Assembly: GCA_002104985.1 (NCBI GenBank)
Contig: MCGO01000011.1
Coordinates: 620,001 to 684,000, forward strand
Origin: Rhizoclosmatium globosum
Taxonomy: Eukaryota; Chytridiomycota; Chytridiomycetes; Chytridiales; Chytriomycetaceae
Length of the DNA: 64,000 nt
Reading direction: 5' to 3'
Each line of letters begins with the position of its first letter. The stretch's first letter is position 1. Below, one piece after another: positions 10,697 through 26,102 of the stretch. The position numbers and the translations under genes are program-made. The notes under the pieces are model-generated. The model did no database searches. It saw only the letters and a list, made by a program, of their open reading frames with translations, and was not told the DNA's origin.

Positions 10697-12682
10697 TCAA
10701 TGCGCACTCGGAGCAACCATCCTCGCCGAAACATCCACCTCAAATTCACTCCCAAAACCCATCCCTTGTACAGCCACAGGCGACGGCGTAATCCACTCCG
10801 CCTTCTCCATCCCCAACCCCTTCACAGAAAACTCCTGCCCCGGACAAATCTCATCCCAAAACTCACGCTCCTCCGGCTCCATCTCCATAATATCCATTTC
10901 CTCATCATCCAGCGCGCGGAACACGCCTTCGAGGACGTCTTTGAGAGGCTTTTGGCGGGACTGGAGGAGTGTGCGGAGGGACTCTAGGTCGCGTTTTGCG
11001 GCGGCGATTTCGGCGAGGGTTGATTCGGTTTCGATGAGGATTTGGGTTTGGGTTTGGTCTAGGGTTGAGAGGACTGAGAGGAGGTGGGAGGGGGGAGAGG
11101 GGAGAGGGGGGAAGGTTGAGTGGGTTAATGGTGGGGATTCGCTGAATTTAACTTCTTTTTTGATGCCGGTGGATGTGGAGGTGGAAGAAGTGGTGCTATC
11201 CATGCTCAGTGTTTTATGAAGGGCAGAAGGAAGGAGAAATTTTTCGGGACTGGAGGGGTTGCTTGGCTTTCGAATGGGTTTTAGGAAAGAAGGTTTCGCG
11301 GAGGGTATAATATCTGGCTTGGTCACTGACGCGAATGGATAGATAGTGTCCATCGCAAAAGGTGGGTAGGTATCCTTGGTGAAATCCTGAAGAAAACATT
11401 AGGTAAGCATTAGCCAATACGAAAGGTAGCTGAAAACATACATATTTTAGCGGCGCATTAAATTTAACAGGAAAGTTGGAGCTCTGGGTATTAATAATAG
11501 AGTAGAGAGCATCCGTCACTTTATCCTCCTCATCCCCACCAATCCCGTCCGAAACAGGAGACCGATAATCCCTATAATACGGACAAACTTCTCTCCAAAA
11601 TCCAAGCTCCTCCTCATCAATATCCTCAAGGTCAGCCTCTTCCTCCTCCAAAGCCTCGAAAAACCGACTGGCGACTTCCGTAACAAGCCTCTTTCCAAGC
11701 GTAGCATACATCTTAACATCCCCAACCTCGCTCCGCGTTGCAGAAACCTGACATCGCGTGTCACAGATGTGGCTTTGTAGCTGGGCCTGTCTGGCTTCCA
11801 AGTCCGCAGCAACTTGGTTCACGTGGTCTGTGGCGGCAATCACAGGCGATGGGACAGTCCACGGATACGGCGGCGATTCACTGCTTGATTGAGTGCCCAT
11901 CATCCCGGATCCAGGGATCCCACCACCACCCGTGGTTGTGCTCATCCCCGTTTCGCTGTCTGAATCAATCGTAGGCAAAGGACCCGCCTTGGGCTTCTGT
12001 TGTATGATAAGGGTGGGTAAGGGAAAGCAGGGGAATTAGTAGTCAGTTTGGCGGCTTCATCAGTTAACCCTTAAATGTTTTGGGCTTTTCTTTTGGAAGT
12101 TGACGAATCAATGTGTGTACCTTTTTGACGCGTTTCACCATGTGCAGCGTCTCCGGCGATCCACGGACAAAGTAGGGGTGTCTAAACTCAGGGCAAGGCT
12201 ATAAGCCGGTTGAGTTTGGGGTCCCGTTTAGTAACCAAGGCGGATGAAAACAGGGTTGAAAAGGGGACAGCCTAAGACACAGAAGCCTAATAAAATCTCA
12301 ATTCACGTACCGGTTCTCCCGGTTGGCAGCGCTCTGATGCCTTCACCTTTTTGAATTGGTATTTGTTGAGCTGTCTGATGAAGGAGGCGTTGTTTTTGTG
12401 GGTAGCAAGGTTTTGCTGCTGGAGGATGTTGTTTGCAAAGGCGGCCTGGTCGGGAATGACGAAGGAGCAGCCGTCGTTGGACCAGCGGATCACTGTGTGG
12501 TTGACTGGATCATTCACGACGCTGTGGTTCGTTGGTTGTGATGAAGGGGAGGGATCAGTTCCACCACCAAACGTGTCTCTTCGGTGCATATCTAACCTGT
12601 ACAAGTTACGGATGAAGCTATTAGGCTGGCTCGATGCTTCCGATGCTGCCGATGAAAGTGATTGGGAGCGGCTCTTCAGCAT
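10697..12682 (-). CDS. HSF-type DNA-binding protein without receiver, two FWxxVCP modules
   Basis: Start ATG 12682 (MLKSRSQSLSS). FIRNLY splices at phase 2 to SVVNDPVNHTVIRW, then CSFVIPD and SFIRQLNKYQFKKVK. After an intron, CPEFRHPYFVRGSPETLH (12200-12121) completes the HSF domain. Later exons carry an acidic DSDSE tract and two copies of a helical module, ending LGFWREVCPYYRD and REFWDEICPGQEF. These two parts are joined by an intron whose donor is the GTATGT near 11440 and whose acceptor is near 11390 (NAPLKY to DFTKDTYPP). No receiver follows; the protein ends at 10697. Intron positions inside the DNA-binding domain match those of the two neighbouring HSF genes, which indicates tandem duplication. 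Expected role: sequence-specific nuclear transcription factor; target unknown. Confidence 0.82.
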
Positions 12683-13403
12683 TTGATGCCAATATTTTGC
12701 TTTGGCGCCCGGCCCTTTTTTTTAGTTAGGTAAGTTGACTGAACAATTTTGAGAGGTGAGCAAAGGAAATATTCAGGCAAGCATGACATTAAGTGAGCAT
12801 TTTTAATGTTGGGTATTCAAAAGGGAGGATTTAGGCTGGGTGAGGGATGAGGTGGGGGCACAGAGTGGTGCTATCACAGCTTGTCATGATTCACAACCCT
12901 CATCAATGATGGGTGTCTTGGACACCAGCCCACCGCCGCCTGCATCTCTAACCTTCACTCAGAATTGCGCAGCAATGATGCACGAGTTGTTGTTATGCAA
13001 TGCCTGGTAGGCAGACGCTCATCGAAAGAAATATACCGATTTCGTTTTAATTCAGGTAAGCTCCAGTATTCACGTGGTCCCACAAATTTATGAACTAATC
13101 AAAATAACAATGCTTCCAAACATAGCGGTATCTTTTCTCAATTAATGTGAGCCTTAAATTTCAATGTGGCAGAGCTATGACACCATTCCCACTCAATCTC
13201 TCTTTTCCACACCATTATTTTGAACTTCTGTTAGTGTAAAAGTAACCAAATCAACACTACAATTTTAACCCCTCTATTTCAAATATACACACGTAGAGTC
13301 CCCACAACGATAAAAAAGACAAATACAACAACGAGATTCAAACCCTTTCCCCCCCCCTCCATTTCAACTTCTCCAAACCCATAAGCCCCCTTTTTTCGCC
13401 CTT
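12683..13403. other. Intergenic region between two HSF genes
   Basis: About 720 bp, AT-rich, with no credible ORF. It should contain the promoter of the HSF gene starting at 12682 and the 3' UTR of the one ending at 13404. No clear heat-shock element array (nGAAn repeats) was seen by eye. Confidence 0.45.
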
Positions 13404-15107
13404 TTACTCCTTCCATTTCGCACCATGTAACCCCAACCCCGCAACCCCAACCTCACCACTCGCCTCAAACTCATCACCAGGACACACATCCCTCCAAAAC
13501 TCCAACTCCTTCGGATCCATACCCCAAACCTCTGCCTCCTCTCCCTCCAACGCATGCACAATGCCGTCAATCACGTCACGCATGGAGTTCATGCGGTCAA
13601 CGATGTTTCTGTGGAGGATGTGTGTTTCGTGGGTTGTTGTTTCGAGGGTCGCGTGGATTTTTTGGGTTTCGTGGGTGGTGTGTAGGTGGCGGTGTTCGAG
13701 GTGGGTTAGGAGGGGGTGGATGGTTTGGGTTTGTGGGTGGGGTTTGTGTGAGGTGGGGTTTGGAGGGAGAGGTGGTGAAGTGGGGTTGATTAAAGGGTTT
13801 GAGGGTGGATGGGGGTTGATGGAGAAGGCTGCGTAGGGGTGGAATTCCTTGAATTGGTGGTTTAGTTTGAATAAGGTGGAGGAGGAGGAGGATTTTGTTT
13901 GACGTACGTGATTTCGGGGCTTGAGGGCTTCGGATTCGTGAATGCAGTTGGATGAGGATGAAGAAAACATTGTCGAGTTTGTTTCTTCGTCGCTTGATGA
14001 CATTGGGGTCCCAACATCTGTCCGAAATGGACACACGTCTTCCCAGAATTGGCGTTCGACGGCGTCCATACATTCGAATTCGTATTCCTCTTCATCGAGG
14101 CTACGGAATACGTTGTCGACTATAGTTCGAACGCGGGGACGGTCAACAAGGAGTGTCCTGTTCAAGGTCCGTATGTCATTGTATGTTGACGATACGTCCT
14201 TCCACATACTTTCCACGTCTAATTGTATTCGGTCCATTCGTATTTGCGTGTCAGATATTTTGTTGATGGCGTTGAATGACCAGGGATGATTTGATGGGAA
14301 GAATGGGATCCAAGGTGAGACAGGAGGCGAATAACTTAATGTACTGTTGCTGCAGATTTCAGCTTGATCGAGTTGCTGTGTACGCGTCCAATCGGGTGCA
14401 GTCACAGGTGGCTTCTCAGAACTTGCAACTGTTTCCGAGTCGGAATCGACGACGACGGTGGCGATATCTTTTCGCGTTTGTCTTCCCTATTTTATTTAGT
14501 AGATGGTTGTCACGAGTGAGAGTCAGTATTATTCGGATGAGGCTAATTTCCCGATCACCCCACTCCAAAACCTATCTATTAAATGGGGCTGATCTATACT
14601 TCACCTTTTTGACACGGCAGACCAGATGAAGCGTGTGCATTGATCCATGAATGAAATAAGGGTGTCTGAACTCCGGGTGTGGCTGGTGTCATGAAGCGTT
14701 AGTAACCAGGGGGCCTTATGAGGGTAATGACAATTAAAGACTCACTGTTTCGCTAAGGTTCTGTCGCTCTGTCGCTTTAATCTTTCTGAACTGGTATTTG
14801 TTGAGTTGACGTATAAAGGATGCAAAGTTCTTGTGGGTGGCGAGTTTGGGGAGGACGATGTTTGCGAAGGAGGCAATGTCAACGATGATGAAGGACAGGC
14901 CATCAGGAGTCCACCGGATGATGTTATGGTTATCAGGATCACTGACGACTCTTATTTGAAAGGCTTAGCTGGAGCAGATAGACAGTGGAAGGAGGGATAA
15001 GGGTGGTATGGTACATACTTGTATAGCTTCCGGATAAATAGATTCGCCCGCAAGTTTGTGGTCTCTGGAGAAGATATGGAATGCGATGAAGCTCGACTTT
15101 GGAGCAT
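13404..15107 (-). CDS. HSF-type DNA-binding protein without receiver, two FWxxVCP modules
   Basis: Start ATG 15107 (MLQSRASSHSISSPE). FIRKLYK splices (GTATGT to AATAAG) to VVSDPDNHNIIRWTPDG, then LATHKNFASFIRQLNKYQF and RKIKATERQ. After the second intron, HPEFRHPYFIHGSMHTLH completes the DNA-binding domain. An acidic DSDSE tract and two helical modules follow, ending VERQFWEDVCPFRTD and LEFWRDVCPGDEF. The arrangement is the same as in the gene at 10697-12682, and the first two introns sit at the same codon positions and phases as in both neighbours. No receiver. The region between the modules is rich in His, Thr and Pro. It starts divergently from the coiled-coil gene at 15578 with about 470 bp between. 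Confidence 0.8.
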
Positions 15108-15577
15108 ATCAGACCCAATATCGTTCTTGCTTGGTCAAATCAACAAGACAATTTCAATGCACCCCAAAAATTCACCCAGAGTTGGCCAGAAAGCCTTCAG
15201 TATTCTTCTCCTCAGACACAAAAATCCAGTAAATACACTGCAGGTGTCTTTTTCCAAAAACGAAAGAATTATTAATACGTGTGTTGAACAGTGAAAAATC
15301 AAGGGTTTCGTTGGGGTTTGGTCAAGCCCCTCAGTGATTTCCGATAACACACGATAAAAGAAGACAATACAGGGAGAGGTAGAAATTGGACGAACGAGGG
15401 AAGCAAGGAGGATTAAGGACTTCGTGTCACCAAAATCGCAGTGTTTTAAATCTTTAAATCTTTGACTCAGAAAGAAAAGACGCCAGTGCTCGAGTATTTT
15501 TTGCATCTTGCGAAGAGGGTACTGGTTATTACATATTATTATTTCTCTTATTTTGTCTGTGTGAATCGGACAAAAGA
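15108..15577. promoter_or_regulatory. Divergent intergenic region, presumed bidirectional promoter
   Basis: 470 bp between two divergent starts (HSF gene at 15107, coiled-coil gene at 15578). AT-rich toward the right (TTACATATTATTATTTC). No ORF of its own with coding character. The promoter role is inferred from orientation only. Confidence 0.45.
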
Positions 15578-18500
15578 ATGGATGTTGACAGCGACAGTGG
15601 CAGTGAATCCGGCGTATATGCAGCGCTTTCGTCGAGTGAGCGCATCGTGAAAGTGAGTTAAATACAGTCGTCAACTTGTGTGAGGCAACTAAGAACGCAA
15701 CTTGAACCGAACCAGGGCCAGGTTTCTCTCGACTATTCGGTGCTTCCACCGTCGCTTCGATCCGCGGTGCCAGGTGCTCCTTCGGCGGTGAAGGCGGCGG
15801 CGGCAGCGGCTCGAGGGAGGAGCAAGTCGGTTGTGGTTGTTGGTGAACACGAACACACTGCTCACACTGTTCACACTTCCCAAGTCGCTCCATCTGCTCG
15901 AAGAAAAACTGTGCAGAATATTAATACTCTTAAAAGTGCAAATGATGTGGCTCTGAATAGTGCAGAATGCGGAAAGAAGAGTGTTGCTGCAATCGAAGCA
16001 TCAGCATCCTCATCCCCCTCTGTCCCTCAAAGTATTTCAGCTTCAACTCAGTCTCAATCTATTCGTGCTTCAACTCCCGTAAATCCATTCAAAAGGACCT
16101 CTGAAACTGTAGCTCAACCTGCTTTCGCCGAGAATCAACCTGCAAATCCTTCTGTCACAAATCGCATAACTGCGTCCTCAGTGGCATCAAGCACAATCGG
16201 GAGTCGCGTCGCTTCTCTTAGGGCCTCTTCCATCCAACAGCAACAACCCTCTGTAGGACCCACAAACACTCTTTTCGAAAGTGACGAATCTATTCAGGAC
16301 TTTTCTCAAGATTATGATTCCCCTTCCCTTCCACCCTCAGCAACAGCACCTTTATCAACAACTCGATTAAGTGATACTTCCCGCACTCGTCCATCTACAG
16401 CTATCCAATCAAATACCACAGATAAACAAACAAAACATCGGGAGCCTCTCACTCTTGAGCACCTGTCGCCCACAACACCCAACCGCTTCCTCGTACCCAT
16501 AGATTCCGAAGATGATGTCGAAGATGCTATAACCGAAAACGTCGCTGCAACATCTTCACTTGGTCGAACCAGCATAATGCCATCCGAAGAGTTTGATGGA
16601 TTCTTGGACAACTACGACGATGGTCACTCTGTGGCAGCTCCTGAACACATTTTAGACGACTTTGATACACGACACTCCTCGGATTTATTGTTTCCAATTG
16701 AAGAGCGGACGTCTACCGCCCAACAGCCACGTGCATCAGCGTTGAAACCGACCGTATCATCCTCTAGAGCAATTGACACTTCTATTCCCGAATCCATGAC
16801 GGAGTCCGAAGAATATTTACACAACTTTTTGGCTAGAACGTCTGCAAACGTGCCATCTGTTCAGAAAGATGGCTCACCAGAGACACCAAAGTCGCCGGCA
16901 AGAAATCGAGTGTCGTTTTCGCAAGGTAGGGTGTTCTTTTGCTTTGTTCGTGTAGGTTTAATTCCCCTCCCGTAGATATTCGAGAATCACATGAGAGCGA
17001 TGATGTTCGAGCTTCACGTTCTCATCCTGTCAGTCACACAGTTTCAACCGCATCTGGAGCAGCTTCTAGACCTGTATCAACTACAACAGCTCCTATGATT
17101 TCAACCACAGCTCCGAAACCGGTTTTGAAAGCACCGAAATCAGATCCTTTGCCATCGTTTACTCAGATTTCATTTTCTCAAGGTGACTTTCATTTCCTTT
17201 GCGGCGATTTATTGATTCGATTATTTAGAATTCGATGAATCGACTATCAGTGCGGGAGAGTCTTTCGGGAGGAGAGTACCGACCTCTTCACGACCGTCCA
17301 TCTTTCAATCTGGCACAGTTACAGAGGCAGAGAGTCTGCGAATGCGACAGAGTCAAACCATTGTCGGACCAACTGTCGCAGAACTCAATCAAAGTGATGA
17401 AATTAGAGTTTCTAACACAAGCCATGAATCCGATACAACCCCAACAGCCCAACAACCTATTACATATCATGTTCCCAGCAAAGCTCCTTTATTAGGCCCG
17501 AACGTAATTGATACCCGACACTCTTCTACCATCCATCCATCGACTTCAACGTCACTAGCACCACCACCAAACCCATTCCAAAAACGGAAATCAGCTCCAT
17601 CCACATTAATCGCGTCCCTGATCCAACCCTCAAAACCTTCATCCACACTTCAACAAGCACCACCACCACCATTATCACCTTCAACCGGAACTAAACACCG
17701 AATCTCGTTCTCTCAATCAAACACAAAGCCAGTTTCAACTACATCACCCGTAATCGACGACCCTACACCCCTTGAAGTTCCGAAACCACGCGATAGACTT
17801 GCGTCTCTTTTTTCGCGGGATGTAACGGACGCTGTTGAGGATACCACTTTGACTGGCGTGGAGCAAGTCCTTGTTGGGACTGCTTCAAAAAGTAAATTGG
17901 GAGAGGATGCGAACGCGTTAGAGGCGAAGAGTAAATCGACGTTTACGTTTAATGACTGCAAGTTTGTGTATTCGGGGCCGGGGCAGAGTGGTGCTGGGGA
18001 ATTGAGGGTTGGTATGATGCAGGTTGGTGGTGGTGACGAGGCTGGGAAGGGTTTGGGTGAGTTTACTTTTTTATTGACGTTGTTGAGACGAGATTTTTTA
18101 ATCAGGAGTGAGTATAGGAGACGTGGGGTCTGTTGTTGGGACGATGGCTCAATTTGGGACTGCTTCGAGGCGAGAAGATGTGAGTTTTGTGTTGGTGGAT
18201 AGTTTGAAAGGTTTAATGGTATTTGTAGGACTCTTTGGAGTACACGAAAGGACCAGATTTGACTATGAGTGATTTGGGTGTTTCTGTTGCCTCAACTTCT
18301 GGTTCTGGGCAGGCTCAACAGCCACAGCAGCCGCAGCAAAGAAGTACAGAATCTCTGAATATACTCGGATTCTCACCACGGGCGTCAGTCACATTTGCGA
18401 ATCCCGTGTCACAGCCGTTACAACAACCAAAAGCTCCAACTCCTGTTCTGACAAACCCTGTACCATACCAAACAAACCAGCAAAAATACGTCCCTCCACG

Positions 18501-21017
18501 AGATCCTTATTTCCTTCAGCAAAATCAACCTCGACCAACAGTACACACGACCCAACCAGCTCAAAACGAATATACTCGGCGCCAGCAACCGCAGTCTCAA
18601 TCTTTGTATCGTGACGGCGGACTTACTTCTGCAGGATTCAGACTTAGGTCTCCTCCTGACAGACGGCGCGAGTGGATCGAATATGATGACGAGGAGTACG
18701 ATATTTCTGAGGATTACGATGACGAAGGAGGGGAACGAGATGGGTCGCAGGAAGTGTTTGGGGATGACGAAGCGGAAAGTTATGAAGAGGAAGTTGAACG
18801 TGTTGAGGACGAGAAGGAAGAAGAGGAGGTCGAAGATAGTTTTGAGGATGAGAGTTTGGAGGAGGGAGTTCGACAGGTTTTTGAGGAGGTGAGCGTTAAT
18901 GGATAAGTTTGAGATTCTGATTTAAGTTTTGAACAGGTGAGGCCGACGTTTAGGCGAAATATTCCTTTTGTGAAGAAGAGGGCTCCGCTCTCGTTCCGGT
19001 AAGTATTCGCGTTTATGGTTGATTGTTGATTCATCCAAAATTAGACCTACTGAAGCCATGTTGAAGAAACGTCATCAGGAATTAGATGTCGTTAATGCCG
19101 AACTTGTTCAGCTCTCAAAACTTCTTTCGGTATGTTCTTGAAGGGCCTTATACATTGACTTACAAATATGTTTAGGATAAACGTGAGGAACTCAAACACC
19201 GAGAATACGCTGTAGCTGTTAAAGAAGCGAATCTTCAAAAGGCTCAGGAACAGATGGAACTAGATGTTGAGAATATGTTGGCGAAGAGAGTTCGGGCCCG
19301 AGATGAATATCTGAAGAAGGTGATGGGTTGCTGGATTAATGAATTGAACACTCAAACGAGTTAACCATTAGGAGGTTGAATCTATCATCTATGAATCCGA
19401 CGCAGCTGTCGCCGCACTAGCCAAAGAAAATCGGAGGTTGGTTTCGTCAAACAAGGAACTTACTGTTGCGAATCGACGACTTCGGGATCAGGTAAAAAAA
19501 CACACCTACTTCTCTTCATTTCTCAAGAATCTTATTATTTGGTGAAGGTTCGATTAATGATGGAAGCCGTTGACGAGCGGGACGTCCGTGACCTTGAATC
19601 ACAACACCAGTTGAAGCAATACAAAGACCGTATTGAGAGACTTAAGAAGAGCATGAGTAGCATTAAGCCGTCGGGTTTGGTGATTGAGAGGCATGCGGTG
19701 GATTCTTTGACACAGGAGAAGGTCAAAAAGCCCAAGCTTAAAACAAGTTTGTGGCTTAAATTTTTTAAAACTTTTCTGATTTAATTGCGTGTTCAAATAG
19801 CGTCGACACAGACAGCATCTAGTGGCGTTATTGCGTCGGAACAACCACAATTTGGAACCGCAAGGCCCTCATTACAGCCTGTGAGTTCATATTCTAAATT
19901 GAAGTACAAATTTCACTCAAAATTAATCATGTAAAGGATAATGACCTTTCGCAACTCATCCTTGTTTTGTTACGAACTCATTTTATGGTCACTCAGGTAA
20001 ATCCTGATGAATCGGCGAATGGTACGATGAATATGCAGTCTATTGTGCAAAATGTGTTTCAGCATAATGCTTTGGAGGTACCGTCGTCGTTTTGTGTTTT
20101 GACTCCTAACCTACACCTCACCAGATTTTCAAACCACTGGCTCAAAGCATACAAAAGCTGTCAGGCGAATCCAGGGATTCAGAACATGGCTCAAATATGT
20201 ATTCTCTTCTTCTCACATTCGTATTAGAGTTTGTTAGGTCGCTGCCTACAGATTGTCATGAGGTTTGAGTTGTTAGTTGGTTTTGTCTAGAGCTAAAACC
20301 TGTTCAGCGAGCCGAGTTGGCGAAATCTGCTACTCAAGTATTATTAAACTCGTCCAAGCCAAATATCTATCTTTCACTGCACGCCAAGCTATCTCTTCAA
20401 TTGATTATTCTCTCTGACTATTCGATGGCAACGTTACCACGTTGTGAGCTCGTCTTATCGGATTTAATGAATACAATGACGACTGGTGATGAGGTGAAGC
20501 AATTGTTTCTTGGTCTGTATGGATTAGATCTGTTACATCCGATAATGGCGTCTGCTGAAATGAGTCCAACCGTGAAACTGCTGGCGAGCTCGGTTATACT
20601 GACCATGTGCGAGGATGGAGGTATGTTACTCTGCTTTCTGTGGGATGCATCATGGGTTTTTTAACATTGCTTTTCTTGTGTTGCCATAGATTGGAATGAA
20701 GACTTTTTGGATCAATGTATGGATAACGAATCTCTCATTGACTCAATTGCTGCATGTGCGCTCACACCAGTTCCTCACGAGTATGTGGGATTGTACGAAA
20801 ATATCTTGGTGTTACTTCAGAAAGTCTCACGAATTCCGTAAGTATTGTTCTTGCCATTGTTTATCATTTAATTAGCTTGGCTAGGAAAACGCAAGCCTTT
20901 ATCCGTAATAATACAGCTTTGATGGAGTGGGTTCAGAGTGTTTGTGACTCTGAAGAGAACTTGAGTGAGTTTATGAAGTTGAACGCGGTTTCTATATGGC
21001 AGAATTTGATGGAGTAA
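15578..21017 (+). CDS. Large disordered/coiled-coil protein with helical C-terminal domain (CCDC138-like?)
   Basis: ATG 15578 (MDVDSDSGSESG); the first intron is 15653-15721. At least a dozen exons with 45-70-nt introns follow. The first about 900 residues are Ser/Thr/Pro-rich and disordered, with the motif RVSFSQ or a relative (QISFSQ, RISFSQ) recurring near exon ends. An acidic tract (EEEVERVEDEKEEEE, about 18790-18840) precedes a coiled coil of about 250 residues (KKRHQELDVVNAELVQLSKLL, KHREYAVAVKEANLQKAQEQ). The C-terminal about 350 residues are alpha-helical and repeat-like, for example LLTFVLEFVRSLPTD, LFLGLYGLDLLHPIM and ENILVLLQKVSRIPK; stop at 21017. Coiled coil plus this helical tail resembles the centriolar-satellite protein CCDC138, judged from memory and by eye, so the assignment is tentative. 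If correct it fits an organism with centrioles and zoospores. Confidence 0.7.
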
Positions 21018-21185
21018 AACTGTTCTTCTTAATTATACTGAATTTATAAAATAAATTCAAAACTGTTAAATAACTCAGGCAATATAACTCGAACAAATCA
21101 AAATGGTCACCAACAAAGGAACATAAGTAAAAACATGGCATAGAAACAAGATTAAAATCACACACACGTATAGTTAAAAGGAGAA

Positions 21186-23585
<2,400 letters not shown>

Positions 23586-23843
23586 TGTAATCAAATCAGT
23601 GCTATAAAATCAGTCTAGAGGAGTCTACGGTATCAAAAATGGAGACGCGTTGAGGGATGACTGGTTTAGCAGATTTCTCAATGGAGGAGAAGAAGGGAAC
23701 AATGGAGGAAGAATTGGCTGTCTTGACGTCGAGCCCTCTTTTTTGGGAATGAAAGAAGGTTCCATCAGCAATGTTCTAGAATAATTGCAGTAATTCGATT
23801 GGGGGAAAAGAGGAAGTGATGAAACACAAACAAATGATTTCCA

Positions 23844-25840
23844 ATGTCTCTTGAACAACTTCCCACCGAAACACTCATTCTCATTTTCGCGCATGTGCAT
23901 CCAAACTACATCGCCCCGATTTCCCGCCTGAACCGGATCCTTTATGCCAAAGTGTATGGGCTCTGGTTCGACTTTCTGTTTGCACGCACGAATCTGATGA
24001 ACCACATTGGCGCAGTGAAAGGAGACTTTCTGACAATGATCCGGGCAAAGAGAACGATCAACTTCCATGTTTTGCCGCTGAGTTACCACGCGGCGTTCCT
24101 GTCGATCTTTGGTGGGTCTCTTGTTTGGTATAATACAAGGATACTTAACCGTCGGTGCCAGGCCTTTCAATGAAGTCGATCGACCACTTTGAAGTGTCCT
24201 TCGATCCTTACACCTTCGATGCCTCCTTCACTCGAAGGGGGATCCGCATTCTGCCCGCAGTCAAACTAGCTCAACAGTACAAGTTCATGAAACTAGACGC
24301 AAACAACGCATACCTCCTGTCCCTCTTCGCAAGCATGTTTGCAGATATAGATCTGCTGACAGACTCCATGGAATTCAAAACAATTGACAAGAACACAATC
24401 TTCTCTTGGGGATGTGCTGGAAACCAAACCACAACTGTAAACCACCTACTCGATCTTGGCATTACTCCACCAGCCTCCTCACTTATTGTAGCTGCGAATT
24501 ACGGACATCAGCAAATCATGGAACGGATATGTCCTCGTGATGCATCTGCCCATTCATTTTACCCTTCCACACTCTCAGTCGCTCTGATCGCTGCATGCGA
24601 GAAGGGACAACTGGAAGCTGTTCAGTATTTAATCACTTGTGAAGGCACTGACGTCTCACACAACAAAAACTCGGCTCTTGTAACAAGTGTGACTCGTGGG
24701 AACCTTGCACTTGTGAAGCTACTTATGGAAACGGGACGCTGTGACGCTTCTGACCAAGACAACAAATGTATTCTTGTTGCGTGCTCGAAATCGTTTACGG
24801 AGATTGTCGAGTTGTTGTTGTTTGATGGACGTGTGGATCCTGCTGCGAATGGGAATGCTCCGATTTTGGCCGCTGTTGAGGCCGGGAACTTGCGTATTGT
24901 GAAGGCGTTGATGAATACGGGACGTGTGGATGCTGCTGTTGGTCAGAACCGGCTTGTTCAAATCGCTTGTGCAGAAGGGTTCACGCAGATTGTAGAGGTG
25001 TTGCTTCAAGACCCTGTGGTGAATCCTATGGTGAAAGATTGTGATGCGTTTATACGTGCTTGTAAAGGCGGATACTTGGAGATTGCGGAAATGTTGGTGG
25101 CTTGGACGGGGCCAGAGGAATGGGAGGAAAACAAGGTCAACCCGGCGGCGCAGAGTAATGCTGCGATTATATATGCTTCACGACATGGACACGCGTCAGT
25201 TGTAGAGTTCCTGCTTCGACAACCGGGCGTGAATCCATCCGTCAGTAACAACCTACCCCTCTTTGAAGCCTGGTAACATCCCGCCTCTCCACCTTTTTCT
25301 CCCATAAATACTCACTTTACAATCAACATCAGTGCAAACGGCCACCTCCCCGTAATCCAACGCCTTTCCACCAAAAACCTCAAACTCGAACAAGGCACAC
25401 TAACTCGGTGCCTCGAAATGTCCTCCAAGAACGGCCACGTTCACGTACTTCAATTCCTCGCCAAGAACTATACACTCTTCCAGTCCTCCATCAGCGCGAA
25501 ATGCCTCCTCGCCGCATGTGAGCGCGGACACGTTGGGGTTGTGGACTTTTTCATGGGAGAGTGGGTGTGTGAGTTTCACCCGCAGACTCTTGCGCGCGCG
25601 TTGGCGGGTGCAGCGCAGGGGAATCATGTGGGTGTTGTGAAGAGGCTGGTTGATGTGAATGTTGTGTACTCGTTTGGACCTGCGTTGGTGAAAGCTGCGG
25701 GGTTAGGTCACACTGAGGTTGTTTTGGCTGTGCTTTCGTGTGGAAGGAAGGTTGTTGTTCCGCATGAGGCTGTTATGAGTGCGAAGGATAAGGGGATTAA
25801 GATGATGTTGCAGGCTGCGATTGGGAAACGTGGGGCGTAG
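23844..25840 (+). CDS. F-box-like and ankyrin-repeat protein
   Basis: ATG 23844 (MSLEQLPTETLILIFAHV), which reads as an F-box-like motif (LPTETLILIFAHVHP then LNRILY). Two introns: about 24111-24160, joining to GLSMKSIDHFEV, and about 25272-25332, giving FEACANGHLPVIQ across the splice. The rest is a run of about 12 ankyrin-type repeats with 30-34-residue spacing (AACEKGQLEAVQYL, AAVEAGNLRIVKALM, IACAEGFTQIVEVLL, YASRHGHASVVEFLL, AACERGHVGVVDFFM). Stop at 25840. The architecture suggests a substrate adaptor of an SCF ubiquitin ligase, with the ankyrin array as binding surface; this is family inference. It diverges from the kinase gene with about 260 bp between starts. Confidence 0.85.
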
Positions 25841-26102
25841 AAATACAAAATGTTATTTTTATTGTACATTGCGTGATCTGTCCTGGATTGGAAAACAAGA
25901 AGTTTCTGCTTACTGCATCGCAAAGTTGATACGTTCTGCAAATTAAGTTATTTGTGGTTTACAATTTTGATGAATGATTAAAAGGCTGGCTGTTTCACAA
26001 AAAATTTTAAAATTTCAACCGTTAAAATTAACCGTTATTCCTTTCAGAAAGGGTATATACACTTTTTCTTCCAACATCCCACCAGAAAACAAGAATCAAG
26101 AA

